Of a DNA stretch of 64,000 nt, positions 56,082-64,000 are shown piece after piece. Position numbers and translations under genes: made by a program. The notes under the pieces are model-generated. The model saw only the letters and a program-made list of their open reading frames with translations. It was not told where the DNA came from and ran no database searches. This DNA is from Rhizobium sp. Root483D2 (GTDB lineage: Bacteria > Pseudomonadota > Alphaproteobacteria > Rhizobiales > Rhizobiaceae), in contig NZ_LMFB01000013.1 of assembly GCF_001426685.1 (NCBI RefSeq), positions 18,478 through 82,477 on the forward strand. The letters run 5' to 3'. The stretch's first letter is position 1. Each line of letters begins with the position of its first letter.

Positions 56082-57089
56082 TTATCCGATCCGCGCTATG
56101 CCGGCTTCCGAATGCACATGGCCTTCAGCCTTGCGCGGCGCCAGACGGCGTGCCTGACGGAAATCGAGATCGCGGCTAACCAGACGCTCCGTGGCAGCCG
56201 AGGCATCGGCCAGGATCAGGCGGTAACCGCTGATCGAGCGGGCGAAATAGTTGTAGATGACGACGGCCGGGATGGCCGCAACGAGGCCGATGGCGGTTGC
56301 CAGCAGCGCTTCGGCGATACCGGGCGCCACGATCGCAAGATTGGTCGTCTGCGCCTTGCTGATGCCGATGAACGAATTCATGATGCCCCAGACCGTACCG
56401 AACAGGCCGACGAACGGCGAAATCGATCCGATCGTCGCCAGAATGCCGGTTCCGGTGGCGATGCGCTTGCCCGCCCCTGCCTCGATGCGGGAGAGCTGCG
56501 ATGCGACGCGCTCCTTGACCCCTTGCGTCGAGACGATATCGAGAATGGCTTCCGACTTCGACAATTCATCGTTTGCGGCGGCAATCATCTGCGCCGCCGG
56601 GCCTTTTTTCGCCGTCAACATCTCGCGGGCGTCGCGAAGGACAACGGCGTCCGACAGGATGCGCACCGCACGCTTGGCGCTGCGCTTGGCGGCGGCAAGC
56701 TCGAAGGATTTGGCAAACAGGATCGCCCAGGTGGCAACGGATGCGAGCGCCAGAGCGGTCATCACCGCCTTGACGATGATATCGGCGGCCATGAACATGC
56801 CAAGCGGCGACAGATCGTGCGGCAGAACCGGGTTTGGCGACGTTGCCTGTGCCTCGTCCGTTGCTGTCCCGGCGGCAGGTGCCATCTGATCATCGGCCGG
56901 CGCTGCGGGCGTTGCTTCATTTGCCGGCGTAACCGGCACGGCGCCTGCCGACGGTGTCACATCGGCCGGCTGCTGCGTCTCGGTGACGGCAGGAGCCTGG
57001 GTTTCCTGAGCGCGGAGCGTTCCAGCATTCGAGACCGTCAGCAGCACGGCCGCCAGCATCATCCATTTCTGCATTGCACGGTTCGGCAT
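56082..57089 (-). CDS. exbB: Biopolymer transport protein ExbB
   Basis: The 335-residue product has a signal-like N-terminus and a 70-residue Ala/Pro/Glu-rich periplasmic segment. Three membrane helices of the MotA/TolQ/ExbB family follow. The conserved part is IGSISPFVGLFGTVWGIMNSF, then GIAEALLATAIGLVAAIPAVVIYNYF. The long N-terminal extension is common in alphaproteobacterial ExbB. It is paired with exbD. Confidence 0.92.
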   Translation of the reverse strand: MPNRAMQKWMMLAAVLLTVSNAGTLRAQETQAPAVTETQQPADVTPSAGAVPVTPANEATPAAPADDQMAPAAGTATDEAQATSPNPVLPHDLSPLGMFMAADIIVKAVMTALALASVATWAILFAKSFELAAAKRSAKRAVRILSDAVVLRDAREMLTAKKGPAAQMIAAANDELSKSEAILDIVSTQGVKERVASQLSRIEAGAGKRIATGTGILATIGSISPFVGLFGTVWGIMNSFIGISKAQTTNLAIVAPGIAEALLATAIGLVAAIPAVVIYNYFARSISGYRLILADASAATERLVSRDLDFRQARRLAPRKAEGHVHSEAGIARIG

Positions 57090-57283
57090 GACCTATCCTT
57101 ACCTCGTTTTCGCCCGCCAACCCCTTGGGAGGACAAGATGGCGGGAGTACGTAAAACATCATTTGACGACGGCGCCGCACGCGCCTGCATCCATCGCGGC
57201 TTCATATGACATACTATGGACGAAAGACAAGTATTTGTGGAGTAGTTTAATCAAGAATAACAATCCTGTGAGATTTCGCGCTT

Positions 57284-59815
57284 TCATTCCACCGTTCCGC
57301 CCGCATCAAACTGGCCGCTGCGCCAGTCATACGTCCTGTGCTGCGCCCAGGGAAGTTGCAGTTGCGCTTGCGCAAACACCATGCGCATCGCCGCCCGGCC
57401 ATCTGCCTTGTCCGCCGTTCCCGCACCCGTGCCAAAAATCTCCACGGCTCCCGTGCGGCGCAGGCTCTGGCCGCTGAACAGCAGCGCGCCCGACCGGCAG
57501 GTGCGAAAACGCAGCATGGCCGGCGTCACGACGATATCCGCCTCGTCGCAGGCAACGCCGATGAACCGCGCATCATCGACGGTGACAATCCGCCATCCCT
57601 GCGCTGCCGTTGCCGCGCACCACTGCTTTGCGACACAGAGAAAACGGCCGGGCGCAGCACTGGCCAAAAGCGTGCGGATGACGTTTCGCGCCGCATCCCT
57701 GTCGATCGGCGGCTTGGTTGCGCGTGTTTCTGTGGGTTCTTCACCGCTTGCCGCTTCGGCTGCATCGACGATTGCCAGTTCAGGCTTCTGCTGCGGCCCT
57801 CGATGATCCTCCAGCCGCAAAGCGCGCTGCCACTGTGAAAACACGAAATCCGGTGGCTTTGTCCGGTTGCTGGAAGCCTGCGCCTGCCGGATCATCGCGA
57901 CCAGACGGCCGTCTTCAGCGATCACCATATCCGGTTGCTCCATTCCGCTCAAAGAGACCACCACAAGACCGGCTGCCACGATCATCAGGCCGGATATGGC
58001 CAGCCATGTGCGAAACAGGCAGGCGAGAGCGCCACCCGCGGCAATCAGCAGGAAGGCCTGTTGCGGAATGCGGCCCGTCGTCACCTCACCGCCCCATGAC
58101 GCCACCATCTGCGCAATGGAGATCATCCAATCCAGACCCTGCCCCATGACCAGCAATGGATAGCGATCGAGTCCAAACGGCATCAACAGCATGGCCAGCA
58201 AGCCGAAGGGCATGACGAAAATACTGATGATCGGCATGGCCAGCAGATTGCCGATTAGGCCATAGGCGGCCAGCCGGTGGAAATGGCCGGCGGAGTAGAT
58301 CATCGTCGACAGGCCGCCGATCAGCGAACTGAGCAACAGGCCGGCAAAGAAGCCGCCGGCGGCCTTCAAGGGACCGGTCCAGCGGTTTGCGGCACGGGTT
58401 GCGGGAAGACTTTCGCGGCCCGGGCGCTCGCGCCAAAAGGCATAGCCCGCAACCAGCGCCACGGTCGCGGCAAAGGACATCTGGAAACCCGGCCCCGTGA
58501 TGGCGGAGGGTGTGACGGCCAGGATGATCAATGCCGACAGGGCCACATTGCGCAGGCTGATCGACGGCCTGTCGAAGAAGACGGCAATCAGCATGATGGA
58601 AATCATGATCCAGGAGCGCACCGCCGAAACCGCACCGCCCGAAATGAGGATATAGGCAAACACCATGATCAGCGCCCCGCCAGCGGCGAGTTTCTTGATC
58701 GCAAACCGGTGCGCCAGCCCCGGAACGAGGCTCAGCAGGGTGCGCGCGCCGATCAGGAATGTTCCGGCGGCCAGCACCATGTTCAAGCCGGAGATCGCCA
58801 GCACATGTGCAAGTCCCGCCTCGCGCAGCGCCTCGATCGTCGGCCGCCCGATGGCGCGCTCTTCCGCTGTGACAAGTGCCGCCGCGATCGCGCCGGCATC
58901 GCCGCCGATCGTGCCGCGAATGCGCGCACCAACCGCTTCGCGCCATCGGGCAATCGTTTCCCCGATGCCGGCACGCCAGGTGGCAATCCCGCTTGTGCCG
59001 GTGCCTTCACTGCCCGGTACAGAGCGCGGTTTCCCATAGAAATATCCGACGGCGCCAATACCCCGGAAATAGCTGTCAAAGGCGAAATCGTTGAGACCTG
59101 GAAGGGCCGCACCTGAAGGCGGCGACAAACGCGCCCTGCCTTCGATACCGCCGCCAATGTTGACCGGTGTTTCCCGGCTGCGGGATAAGAGCGTGATCCT
59201 CATGGGCGGACGTCGCAATTCCGGGTCCGACGTCTTCGCAAGTGCCACTGTATATCGCCAGTATCCGCGATCGGTGGTTTCGCGCGCAGTCACCGTTCCG
59301 CGCACCCATGTGGTCACCGGCGTGTCGAGCACCACTGTCCCCAGCCGCGCCGTCTCCCATGCGGCAAGCGCCATGCCCGCGGTCACCAAGGCGGCAATCA
59401 GGATGCCCGTGCGCCAAAAGCCCGGGCGGTGCCGGAGTGCGAAAAATGCCATGCCGAAAACGCACATCAGCAGTGCAAGTTTAAGAGGGCCCGGCGTCTG
59501 CGGCAGCCAAAACCACACAAGTGCGCCGGAACCGACAAAGACGGGAACGAACAGAAAGGCATGTCCGAAGGCCAGTTCTTCAGAGATCGCACGTTTAAAT
59601 TGCACATGCCGGTCAAGAGGTCGAATGCCTCCTCTCGCCGCTATCAGATGGGCAAGAGACCCATACCACGCCCGGTTCTCCGGCTGTTGCGGGACGACAT
59701 CGGCACGCTGCGAACTGCGCGTGCGGGCATGGGTGAGCATGCTGTCAAACGGCGCGCGTGGCGCCAGATCCTGCTCCTGCCCCTGCGCCATGGATGCTGC
59801 TCCAGCCGCCGCCAT
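57284..59815 (-). CDS. comEC: ComEC/Rec2-family membrane protein
   Basis: ComEC is the inner-membrane channel for single-stranded DNA in transformable bacteria. The 843-residue protein has early membrane helices and a DUF4131-like domain (about 90-260). The Competence region begins near HVLAISGLNMVLAAGTF at about 340 and contains SAVRSWIMISIMLIAVF. The C-terminal 200 residues lack an HxHxDH motif, so the metallo-beta-lactamase nuclease part of classic ComEC is absent. Whether it supports DNA uptake is unknown. It is monocistronic and divergent from gltA. Confidence 0.88.
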   Translation of the reverse strand: MAAAGAASMAQGQEQDLAPRAPFDSMLTHARTRSSQRADVVPQQPENRAWYGSLAHLIAARGGIRPLDRHVQFKRAISEELAFGHAFLFVPVFVGSGALVWFWLPQTPGPLKLALLMCVFGMAFFALRHRPGFWRTGILIAALVTAGMALAAWETARLGTVVLDTPVTTWVRGTVTARETTDRGYWRYTVALAKTSDPELRRPPMRITLLSRSRETPVNIGGGIEGRARLSPPSGAALPGLNDFAFDSYFRGIGAVGYFYGKPRSVPGSEGTGTSGIATWRAGIGETIARWREAVGARIRGTIGGDAGAIAAALVTAEERAIGRPTIEALREAGLAHVLAISGLNMVLAAGTFLIGARTLLSLVPGLAHRFAIKKLAAGGALIMVFAYILISGGAVSAVRSWIMISIMLIAVFFDRPSISLRNVALSALIILAVTPSAITGPGFQMSFAATVALVAGYAFWRERPGRESLPATRAANRWTGPLKAAGGFFAGLLLSSLIGGLSTMIYSAGHFHRLAAYGLIGNLLAMPIISIFVMPFGLLAMLLMPFGLDRYPLLVMGQGLDWMISIAQMVASWGGEVTTGRIPQQAFLLIAAGGALACLFRTWLAISGLMIVAAGLVVVSLSGMEQPDMVIAEDGRLVAMIRQAQASSNRTKPPDFVFSQWQRALRLEDHRGPQQKPELAIVDAAEAASGEEPTETRATKPPIDRDAARNVIRTLLASAAPGRFLCVAKQWCAATAAQGWRIVTVDDARFIGVACDEADIVVTPAMLRFRTCRSGALLFSGQSLRRTGAVEIFGTGAGTADKADGRAAMRMVFAQAQLQLPWAQHRTYDWRSGQFDAGGTVE

Positions 59816-60103
59816 CTCGCCACATTGTACAACCGGAAAAAATGAAATGCAACCTTGAATATTATTGCATAAAAAACTTGCAGAAGTTTCCGGGGTGATG
59901 GAACCGGGTCTTTGGCCGAACGATTATGTCATTGGACATATGGCCCGAACGTGCAATTATTGCGTCGCCATATGCCTATTTTTGCATCGCACAATTTGCC
60001 TTTCGTTGAACTTGGCAGCCGTGAGTAAATCGGATAGCACATGGTCGGCGTTAATATCTGCGGCATAATTGTGTGCCAATTTGCTGCAAACGGAGGATCC
60101 CCC

Positions 60104-61393
60104 ATGACAGGAAAAAGCGCAGTCGTAACCGTGGACGACAAGACGGTGGAATTGCCGGTACGATCGGGGTCGATCGGTCCGGATGTGGTCGATATCGGCA
60201 CGCTCTACAAGCAGACCGGCCAGTTCACCTACGATCCCGGCTTCACATCGACCGCATCATGCGAATCCAAGATCACCTATATCGATGGCGACCAGGGCAT
60301 CCTCCTGCATCGCGGTTATCCGATCGAACAGCTCGCTGAACACGGCGATTTCCTCGAAGTCTGCTACCTGCTGCTTTACGGCGAACTGCCGACGGCAGCC
60401 CAGAAGAAGGACTTCGACTACCGCGTCACGCATCACACCATGGTGCACGAGCAGATGTCGCGTTTCTTCACCGGCTTCCGCCGCGATGCGCATCCGATGG
60501 CCGTCATGTGCGGCTGTGTCGGCGCACTGTCCGCCTTCTATCACGACTCGACCGACATCACCGATCCGCACCAGCGCATGGTTGCAAGCCTGCGCATGAT
60601 CGCCAAAATGCCGACGCTCGCCGCCATGGCCTATAAGTACCATATTGGCCAGCCCTTCGTTTATCCGAAGAACGATCTGGACTATGCGTCGAACTTCCTG
60701 CGCATGTGCTTTGCCGTCCCTTGCGAGGAATATACGGTCAATCCGGTGCTGTCGCGCGCCATGGACCGCATCTTCATCCTGCATGCCGACCACGAGCAGA
60801 ACGCCTCGACATCGACCGTTCGCCTTGCCGGCTCGTCGGGTGCCAATCCGTTTGCCTGTATCGCTGCCGGCATTGCCTGCCTCTGGGGTCCGGCGCATGG
60901 CGGCGCCAACGAAGCCGCGCTGAACATGCTGGCTGAAATCGGCTCGGTCGATCGCATTCCGGAATTCGTTGCCCGTGCCAAGGACAAGAACGATCCGTTC
61001 CGCCTGATGGGTTTTGGCCACCGCGTCTACAAGAATTACGACCCGCGCGCCAAGATCATGCAGAAGACAACCCATGAAGTGCTGGCGGAACTCGGCCACA
61101 AGGACGATCCGCTGCTTGAAGTGGCCATGGAACTCGAGCGTATCGCGCTGACCGACAGCTACTTCATCGAGAAGAAGCTCTATCCGAACATCGACTTCTA
61201 CTCCGGCATCACGCTGAAGGCTCTCGGCTTCCCCACGACCATGTTCACGGTGCTGTTCGCACTCGCCCGCACGGTCGGCTGGATTGCCCAGTGGAACGAA
61301 ATGATCGAAGATCCGGAACAGCGCATCGGCCGTCCGCGCCAGCTCTATATCGGCGAGCCGGAACGCGATTACGTCCCGGTTTCCAAGCGCTAA
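60104..61393 (+). CDS. gltA: Citrate synthase, type II
   Basis: It condenses acetyl-CoA and oxaloacetate, the first TCA-cycle step. The 429-residue protein has the N-terminal beta domain of Gram-negative hexameric enzymes. The catalytic histidines are in [20 protein letters not shown] and [14 protein letters not shown], and the aspartate is in [21 protein letters not shown] precedes the ATG at 60104. It ends at a terminator that overlaps lpxB. Confidence 0.97.
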   Translation: MTGKSAVVTVDDKTVELPVRSGSIGPDVVDIGTLYKQTGQFTYDPGFTSTASCESKITYIDGDQGILLHRGYPIEQLAEHGDFLEVCYLLLYGELPTAAQKKDFDYRVTHHTMVHEQMSRFFTGFRRDAHPMAVMCGCVGALSAFYHDSTDITDPHQRMVASLRMIAKMPTLAAMAYKYHIGQPFVYPKNDLDYASNFLRMCFAVPCEEYTVNPVLSRAMDRIFILHADHEQNASTSTVRLAGSSGANPFACIAAGIACLWGPAHGGANEAALNMLAEIGSVDRIPEFVARAKDKNDPFRLMGFGHRVYKNYDPRAKIMQKTTHEVLAELGHKDDPLLEVAMELERIALTDSYFIEKKLYPNIDFYSGITLKALGFPTTMFTVLFALARTVGWIAQWNEMIEDPEQRIGRPRQLYIGEPERDYVPVSKR

Positions 61394-61411
61394 GCTAAGG
61401 AAATACAAAAG

Positions 61412-61444
61412 AAAAAGCCCGGTCAGCGATGATCGGGCTTTTTT
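61412..61444. terminator. Shared gltA/lpxB terminator
   Basis: AAAAAGCCCG-x-TCA pairs with TGA-x-CGGGCTTTTTT. The right half also encodes the last codons of lpxB on the minus strand, and the lpxB stop codon lies inside the hairpin. Confidence 0.9.
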
Positions 61445-62598
61445 GCAGTGTAAACGTCGAGAACGATGCGGGCGGCGATCTCGCCCGGTGGCTGTTGCGT
61501 CGCCATGCGCTGCCAGACGGTTCTGTAACCCGCAAGCATGGCTTCGCGCTCCGGCGTATCGCCGGACAGACGCTCCATCCAGCGCGACAGCGCACCGGCG
61601 CGAATGGCCTCGTTCAGATATTCCGGCACGATCGGATAATCCGCCACCAGATTGGGAATGGCTGCCGTCCAGATTTTGATGCGTTTGTGCATCAGGCGAA
61701 TGAGCCAGTCGGCCTTGTAGGACGACACGACCGGAATACCGGCGAGCGCAAGCTCCAGGATCACCGTGCCGGATGCGGCAACCGCTGCATCGGCTTGTGA
61801 GAACGCCGCCCATTTGGCCGCAGCTCCGACGGAGATTTCCGGTTTGACGGACCAGGACGCCGTTATCTGCCGCACCAACGCTTCCTGCCGTGGAACCGTT
61901 GGCAGCAGGAAGCGCATATCCGGATGCCGACTGCGCAGTTCCAGTGCGGTCGCTCCGAATTCCGGCAGAAGCCGGCTGATCTCGCTGCCGCGCGACCCTG
62001 GCAGCAGCAGGCAGGTCGCCGCCTCCGGATCGACGCGTTTGTTGATCTGGCGCGCCCGCACCGCCAGCACATTGGCGTCGCTTGCCAGCCGGTGCCCGAC
62101 ATAGGTGGTTGGTGGCCCGCCGAGGCGCTGCATGACCTCGGGCTCAAACGGGAGCACCGCCAGAACATGATCGACATAGGGCCGCATGTTGACCGCGCGT
62201 TCCGGCTTCCAGGCCCAGACACTCGGGCAGACATAGTTGACGACGGGCAGATCCGGCAACGCTTTGCGCACGAGGCGTGCAACGCGGTGGGTGAAATCCG
62301 GGCTGTCGATGATGACGAGGATATCGGGTCTGGCGGCAATGATCGCCCTGGCGGTCTGGCGGATGCGCCAGATCAGCTTCGGCAGGCGGGCGAGAACCTG
62401 AGCGATACCCATGATCGACAGCTCGGAATAGTCAAACAGCGACTTCAGGCCCTCGGCCTCCAACCCCTCACCGCCGACGCCAACCAGTGAAAGCTCACCC
62501 TTGACCAGCGGGCGCAACGCCTTGACGAGATCAGCACCCAGCAGGTCGCCCGAGACTTCACCGGCGATCACGGCAAGCTTCAGATCCTGCGCACTCAT
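61423..62598 (-). CDS. lpxB: Lipid-A-disaccharide synthase
   Basis: It joins UDP-2,3-diacylglucosamine and lipid X. The 391-residue protein (GT19) starts KLAVIAGEVSGDLLGADLVKAL. It contains IDSPDFTHRVARLVRKALPDLPVVNYVCPSVWAWK and LLPGSRGSEISRLLPEF, both family hallmarks, and a later SGTVILELALAGIPVVSSYKAD. It overlaps lpxI by 4 bp. Confidence 0.97.
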   Translation of the reverse strand: MSAQDLKLAVIAGEVSGDLLGADLVKALRPLVKGELSLVGVGGEGLEAEGLKSLFDYSELSIMGIAQVLARLPKLIWRIRQTARAIIAARPDILVIIDSPDFTHRVARLVRKALPDLPVVNYVCPSVWAWKPERAVNMRPYVDHVLAVLPFEPEVMQRLGGPPTTYVGHRLASDANVLAVRARQINKRVDPEAATCLLLPGSRGSEISRLLPEFGATALELRSRHPDMRFLLPTVPRQEALVRQITASWSVKPEISVGAAAKWAAFSQADAAVAASGTVILELALAGIPVVSSYKADWLIRLMHKRIKIWTAAIPNLVADYPIVPEYLNEAIRAGALSRWMERLSGDTPEREAMLAGYRTVWQRMATQQPPGEIAARIVLDVYTAKKPDHR

Positions 62599-63476
62599 TG
62601 TCCACCTCGCAAAAGCGCGCGGTCCACGCCGGTGACGAACAGGCCGGCCTCATTGGCAAGCGCGATCATCTCTTCGCGGTCCAGGACCAGGGCCCGGCCG
62701 GATTCAACGGCAATCCCGGCCAGTCCTGCCGCCTGCGCACCCTTGATCGTCGAAGGACCGATCGAGGGAAGATCGGCGCGCAGGTCCTGTTGCGGCTTGC
62801 AGAGCTTGACCAGCACGCCGCGGCGGCGGCTGGAGATGCGTCCGTCGGCTTTCAGGCGCGCCACCCGCTCCAGCATTGCATCGGTCCCCTCGGGGCCCTC
62901 CAGCGCCACGACGCGTCCGCCAACGGCAACGGCGCCCTGCCCGACATCGAGATGACCAAGGGCGATGGCAGCCGCTTCGGCAGCCTCGATATCCACCTGG
63001 TCTTCCGAACCCGGCGCGCGCGCGCCAAGCGTACCGATCTCGGCCAGCAGTTCAGGCACGATATCCTGTACACCGATGACGCGTGCGCCGTTGGTCTCGA
63101 TCAGTTCGATCGCCATTTTCAACACGGCATCGTCGCCACCGGACAACAAGGTGCGCAGAACGCTCGGTATCTTCACCAGGCTTTTCAGTGTCGGCTTGAT
63201 ATCGCGCCAGTCCGGCCGGCGGCGCACCGCGCCCGACATGACCACCCGGCCAATGCCGGCATCGCGGAAAACGCCGCTGATCGCCTTGAAATTGCCGATG
63301 CCCAGCGTCGTGTGATCGAAGGACGACCAGTCCCGCTCAGACTCGTTGGCTAGCGCGATGATGAACGGATTTTCGCCGTGGGTCCGCGCAGCCTCGGCGA
63401 CATGCAGCGGCAGCAGGCCGCCGCCGGCGATAATGGCCAGCCGGTCTTTGATGTCGGGCCGGCTGTCCAAGCTCAT
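62595..63476 (-). CDS. lpxI: UDP-2,3-diacylglucosamine diphosphatase LpxI
   Basis: LpxI makes lipid X in alphaproteobacteria, replacing LpxH. The 293-residue product (formerly DUF1009) starts MSLDSRPDIKDRLAIIAGGG with the GGGLLPL motif. It has the GDDAVLKMAIELIETNGARVIGV region and a C-terminal domain with KLCKPQQDLRADLPSIGPSTI. The ATG at 63476 lies 5 bp after the lpxA stop. Order lpxA-lpxI-lpxB is the usual alphaproteobacterial one. Confidence 0.95.
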   Translation of the reverse strand: MSLDSRPDIKDRLAIIAGGGLLPLHVAEAARTHGENPFIIALANESERDWSSFDHTTLGIGNFKAISGVFRDAGIGRVVMSGAVRRRPDWRDIKPTLKSLVKIPSVLRTLLSGGDDAVLKMAIELIETNGARVIGVQDIVPELLAEIGTLGARAPGSEDQVDIEAAEAAAIALGHLDVGQGAVAVGGRVVALEGPEGTDAMLERVARLKADGRISSRRRGVLVKLCKPQQDLRADLPSIGPSTIKGAQAAGLAGIAVESGRALVLDREEMIALANEAGLFVTGVDRALLRGGQ

Positions 63477-63481
63477 CTGCC

Positions 63482-64000
63482 TCAGCCTTTGCTGCCCCGC
63501 GTCGGCGACGACAGCGCACGATCGCTTTCGGCCGCGATGAAATCGAGAATTTCGAGCGCCGGCGGGCAATCCAGGTAATCGCCGCGGATGGCTGCCGCAT
63601 TGGCGCGGATCGATTCCGGACCTTCGAAAATCTGCTTGTAGGCACGGCGAACGGCGTGGATAACCGGTTTTTCGATGCCGGAACGGCTCATACCGACGAC
63701 GTTCAGCCCGCCCAGCAGACCCGGGTTGCCGTTGAGCATGCCATAGGGAATGAGATCGTAGGAGACTGCCGAGAGCCCGCCGACAAAGGCATGGCGGCCG
63801 ATACGGGTAAACTGGTGAACAGCCGAGCCGCCACCGAGAATGGCGCGGTCTCCAACCGTGACATGGCCTGCAAGCATGACATTGTTGGAGAGGATGATAT
63901 TGTTGCCGAGGCGGCAGTCATGCGCCACATGCGCATAGGCAAGGAACAGATTGTTGTCGCCGACAATGGTGGCGCCGCCATGTTCGACAGTGCCGGTATT
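63482..64000 (-). CDS. lpxA: UDP-N-acetylglucosamine acyltransferase LpxA (C-terminal part)
   Basis: The frame is open through the window end, so the 5' part lies beyond it. The visible 172 residues carry left-handed beta-helix hexapeptide repeats: [21 protein letters not shown], including the catalytic-histidine region, and [19 protein letters not shown]. The helical C-terminal domain follows ([22 protein letters not shown]). It catalyses the first step of lipid A synthesis and heads the lpxI-lpxB run. Confidence 0.95.
   Translation of the reverse strand, partial: NTGTVEHGGATIVGDNNLFLAYAHVAHDCRLGNNIILSNNVMLAGHVTVGDRAILGGGSAVHQFTRIGRHAFVGGLSAVSYDLIPYGMLNGNPGLLGGLNVVGMSRSGIEKPVIHAVRRAYKQIFEGPESIRANAAAIRGDYLDCPPALEILDFIAAESDRALSSPTRGSKG

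Overview
The window is a stretch of alphaproteobacterial chromosome with high GC and dense genes. It almost certainly comes from the Rhizobiaceae (Rhizobium/Agrobacterium/Sinorhizobium group). The supporting genes are exoR, popZ, a fused secDF, a class I PHA synthase, erpA diverging from dgt, paired DUF1127 micro-proteins, and an lpxA-lpxI-lpxB cluster beside gltA. Almost everything is core housekeeping. I see no prophage, CRISPR array, transposase or plasmid backbone.

Layout. 0-5 kb (minus strand): recJ, homoserine dehydrogenase, an alaC-like aminotransferase and a small lipoprotein. 5.3-9.5 kb (plus): phaC-sfsA-map-radC. 9.5-14 kb: corA, the soluble transhydrogenase sthA and trigger factor, followed by tRNA-Leu(UAG). 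14.5-16.2 kb: a two-gene membrane operon (GDYXXLXY protein and DUF2157). 16.2-18.1 kb: the most unusual region, with two tandem small-RNA genes and two DUF1127 micro-protein genes. 18.2-24.4 kb: trmFO, then the minus-strand operon yajC-secDF-Mth938/NDUFAF3-like-squalene/phytoene-synthase-like. 24.6-42 kb: a DUF815 ATPase gene (plus), then a long minus-strand array read dgt, argS, SPOR protein, nagZ, scpA-scpB, tatA-tatB-tatC, serS, surE, pcm, a hypothetical gene, and a LysM/LytM lipoprotein. 42.3-48 kb: erpA, cardiolipin synthase, a small inverted-repeat element, xthA, exoR and a FadL-type porin. 48.4-57 kb: valS, popZ, tolC, a second pcm-like gene, a PagL-like gene and exbB-exbD. 57.3-64 kb: comEC, gltA, and lpxA (cut by the window end)-lpxI-lpxB.

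How the genes work together. Several blocks concern the envelope: SecDF/YajC and TatABC export, lipid A synthesis, TolC and ExbBD, NagZ/SPOR/LysM-LytM peptidoglycan proteins, and ExoR control of exopolysaccharide. Chromosome and cell-pole functions are ScpAB, PopZ, RecJ, RadC and XthA. The SecDF operon also carries homologues of two mitochondrial complex I assembly factors.

The best candidate for an under-described system is 16.4-18.1 kb. Each of the two RNAs folds into three hairpins, and all six loops present a CUCCUCC anti-Shine-Dalgarno motif. They sit next to two arginine-rich DUF1127 proteins. A 21-22 bp upstream box is shared by the second RNA and the first DUF1127 gene. The RNAs match the published description, as I remember it, of the alpha-r14/'cuckoo' (CcsR, NfeR1) families, so the family itself is not new. 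The tandem arrangement, the common upstream box and the DUF1127 pairing deserve follow-up.
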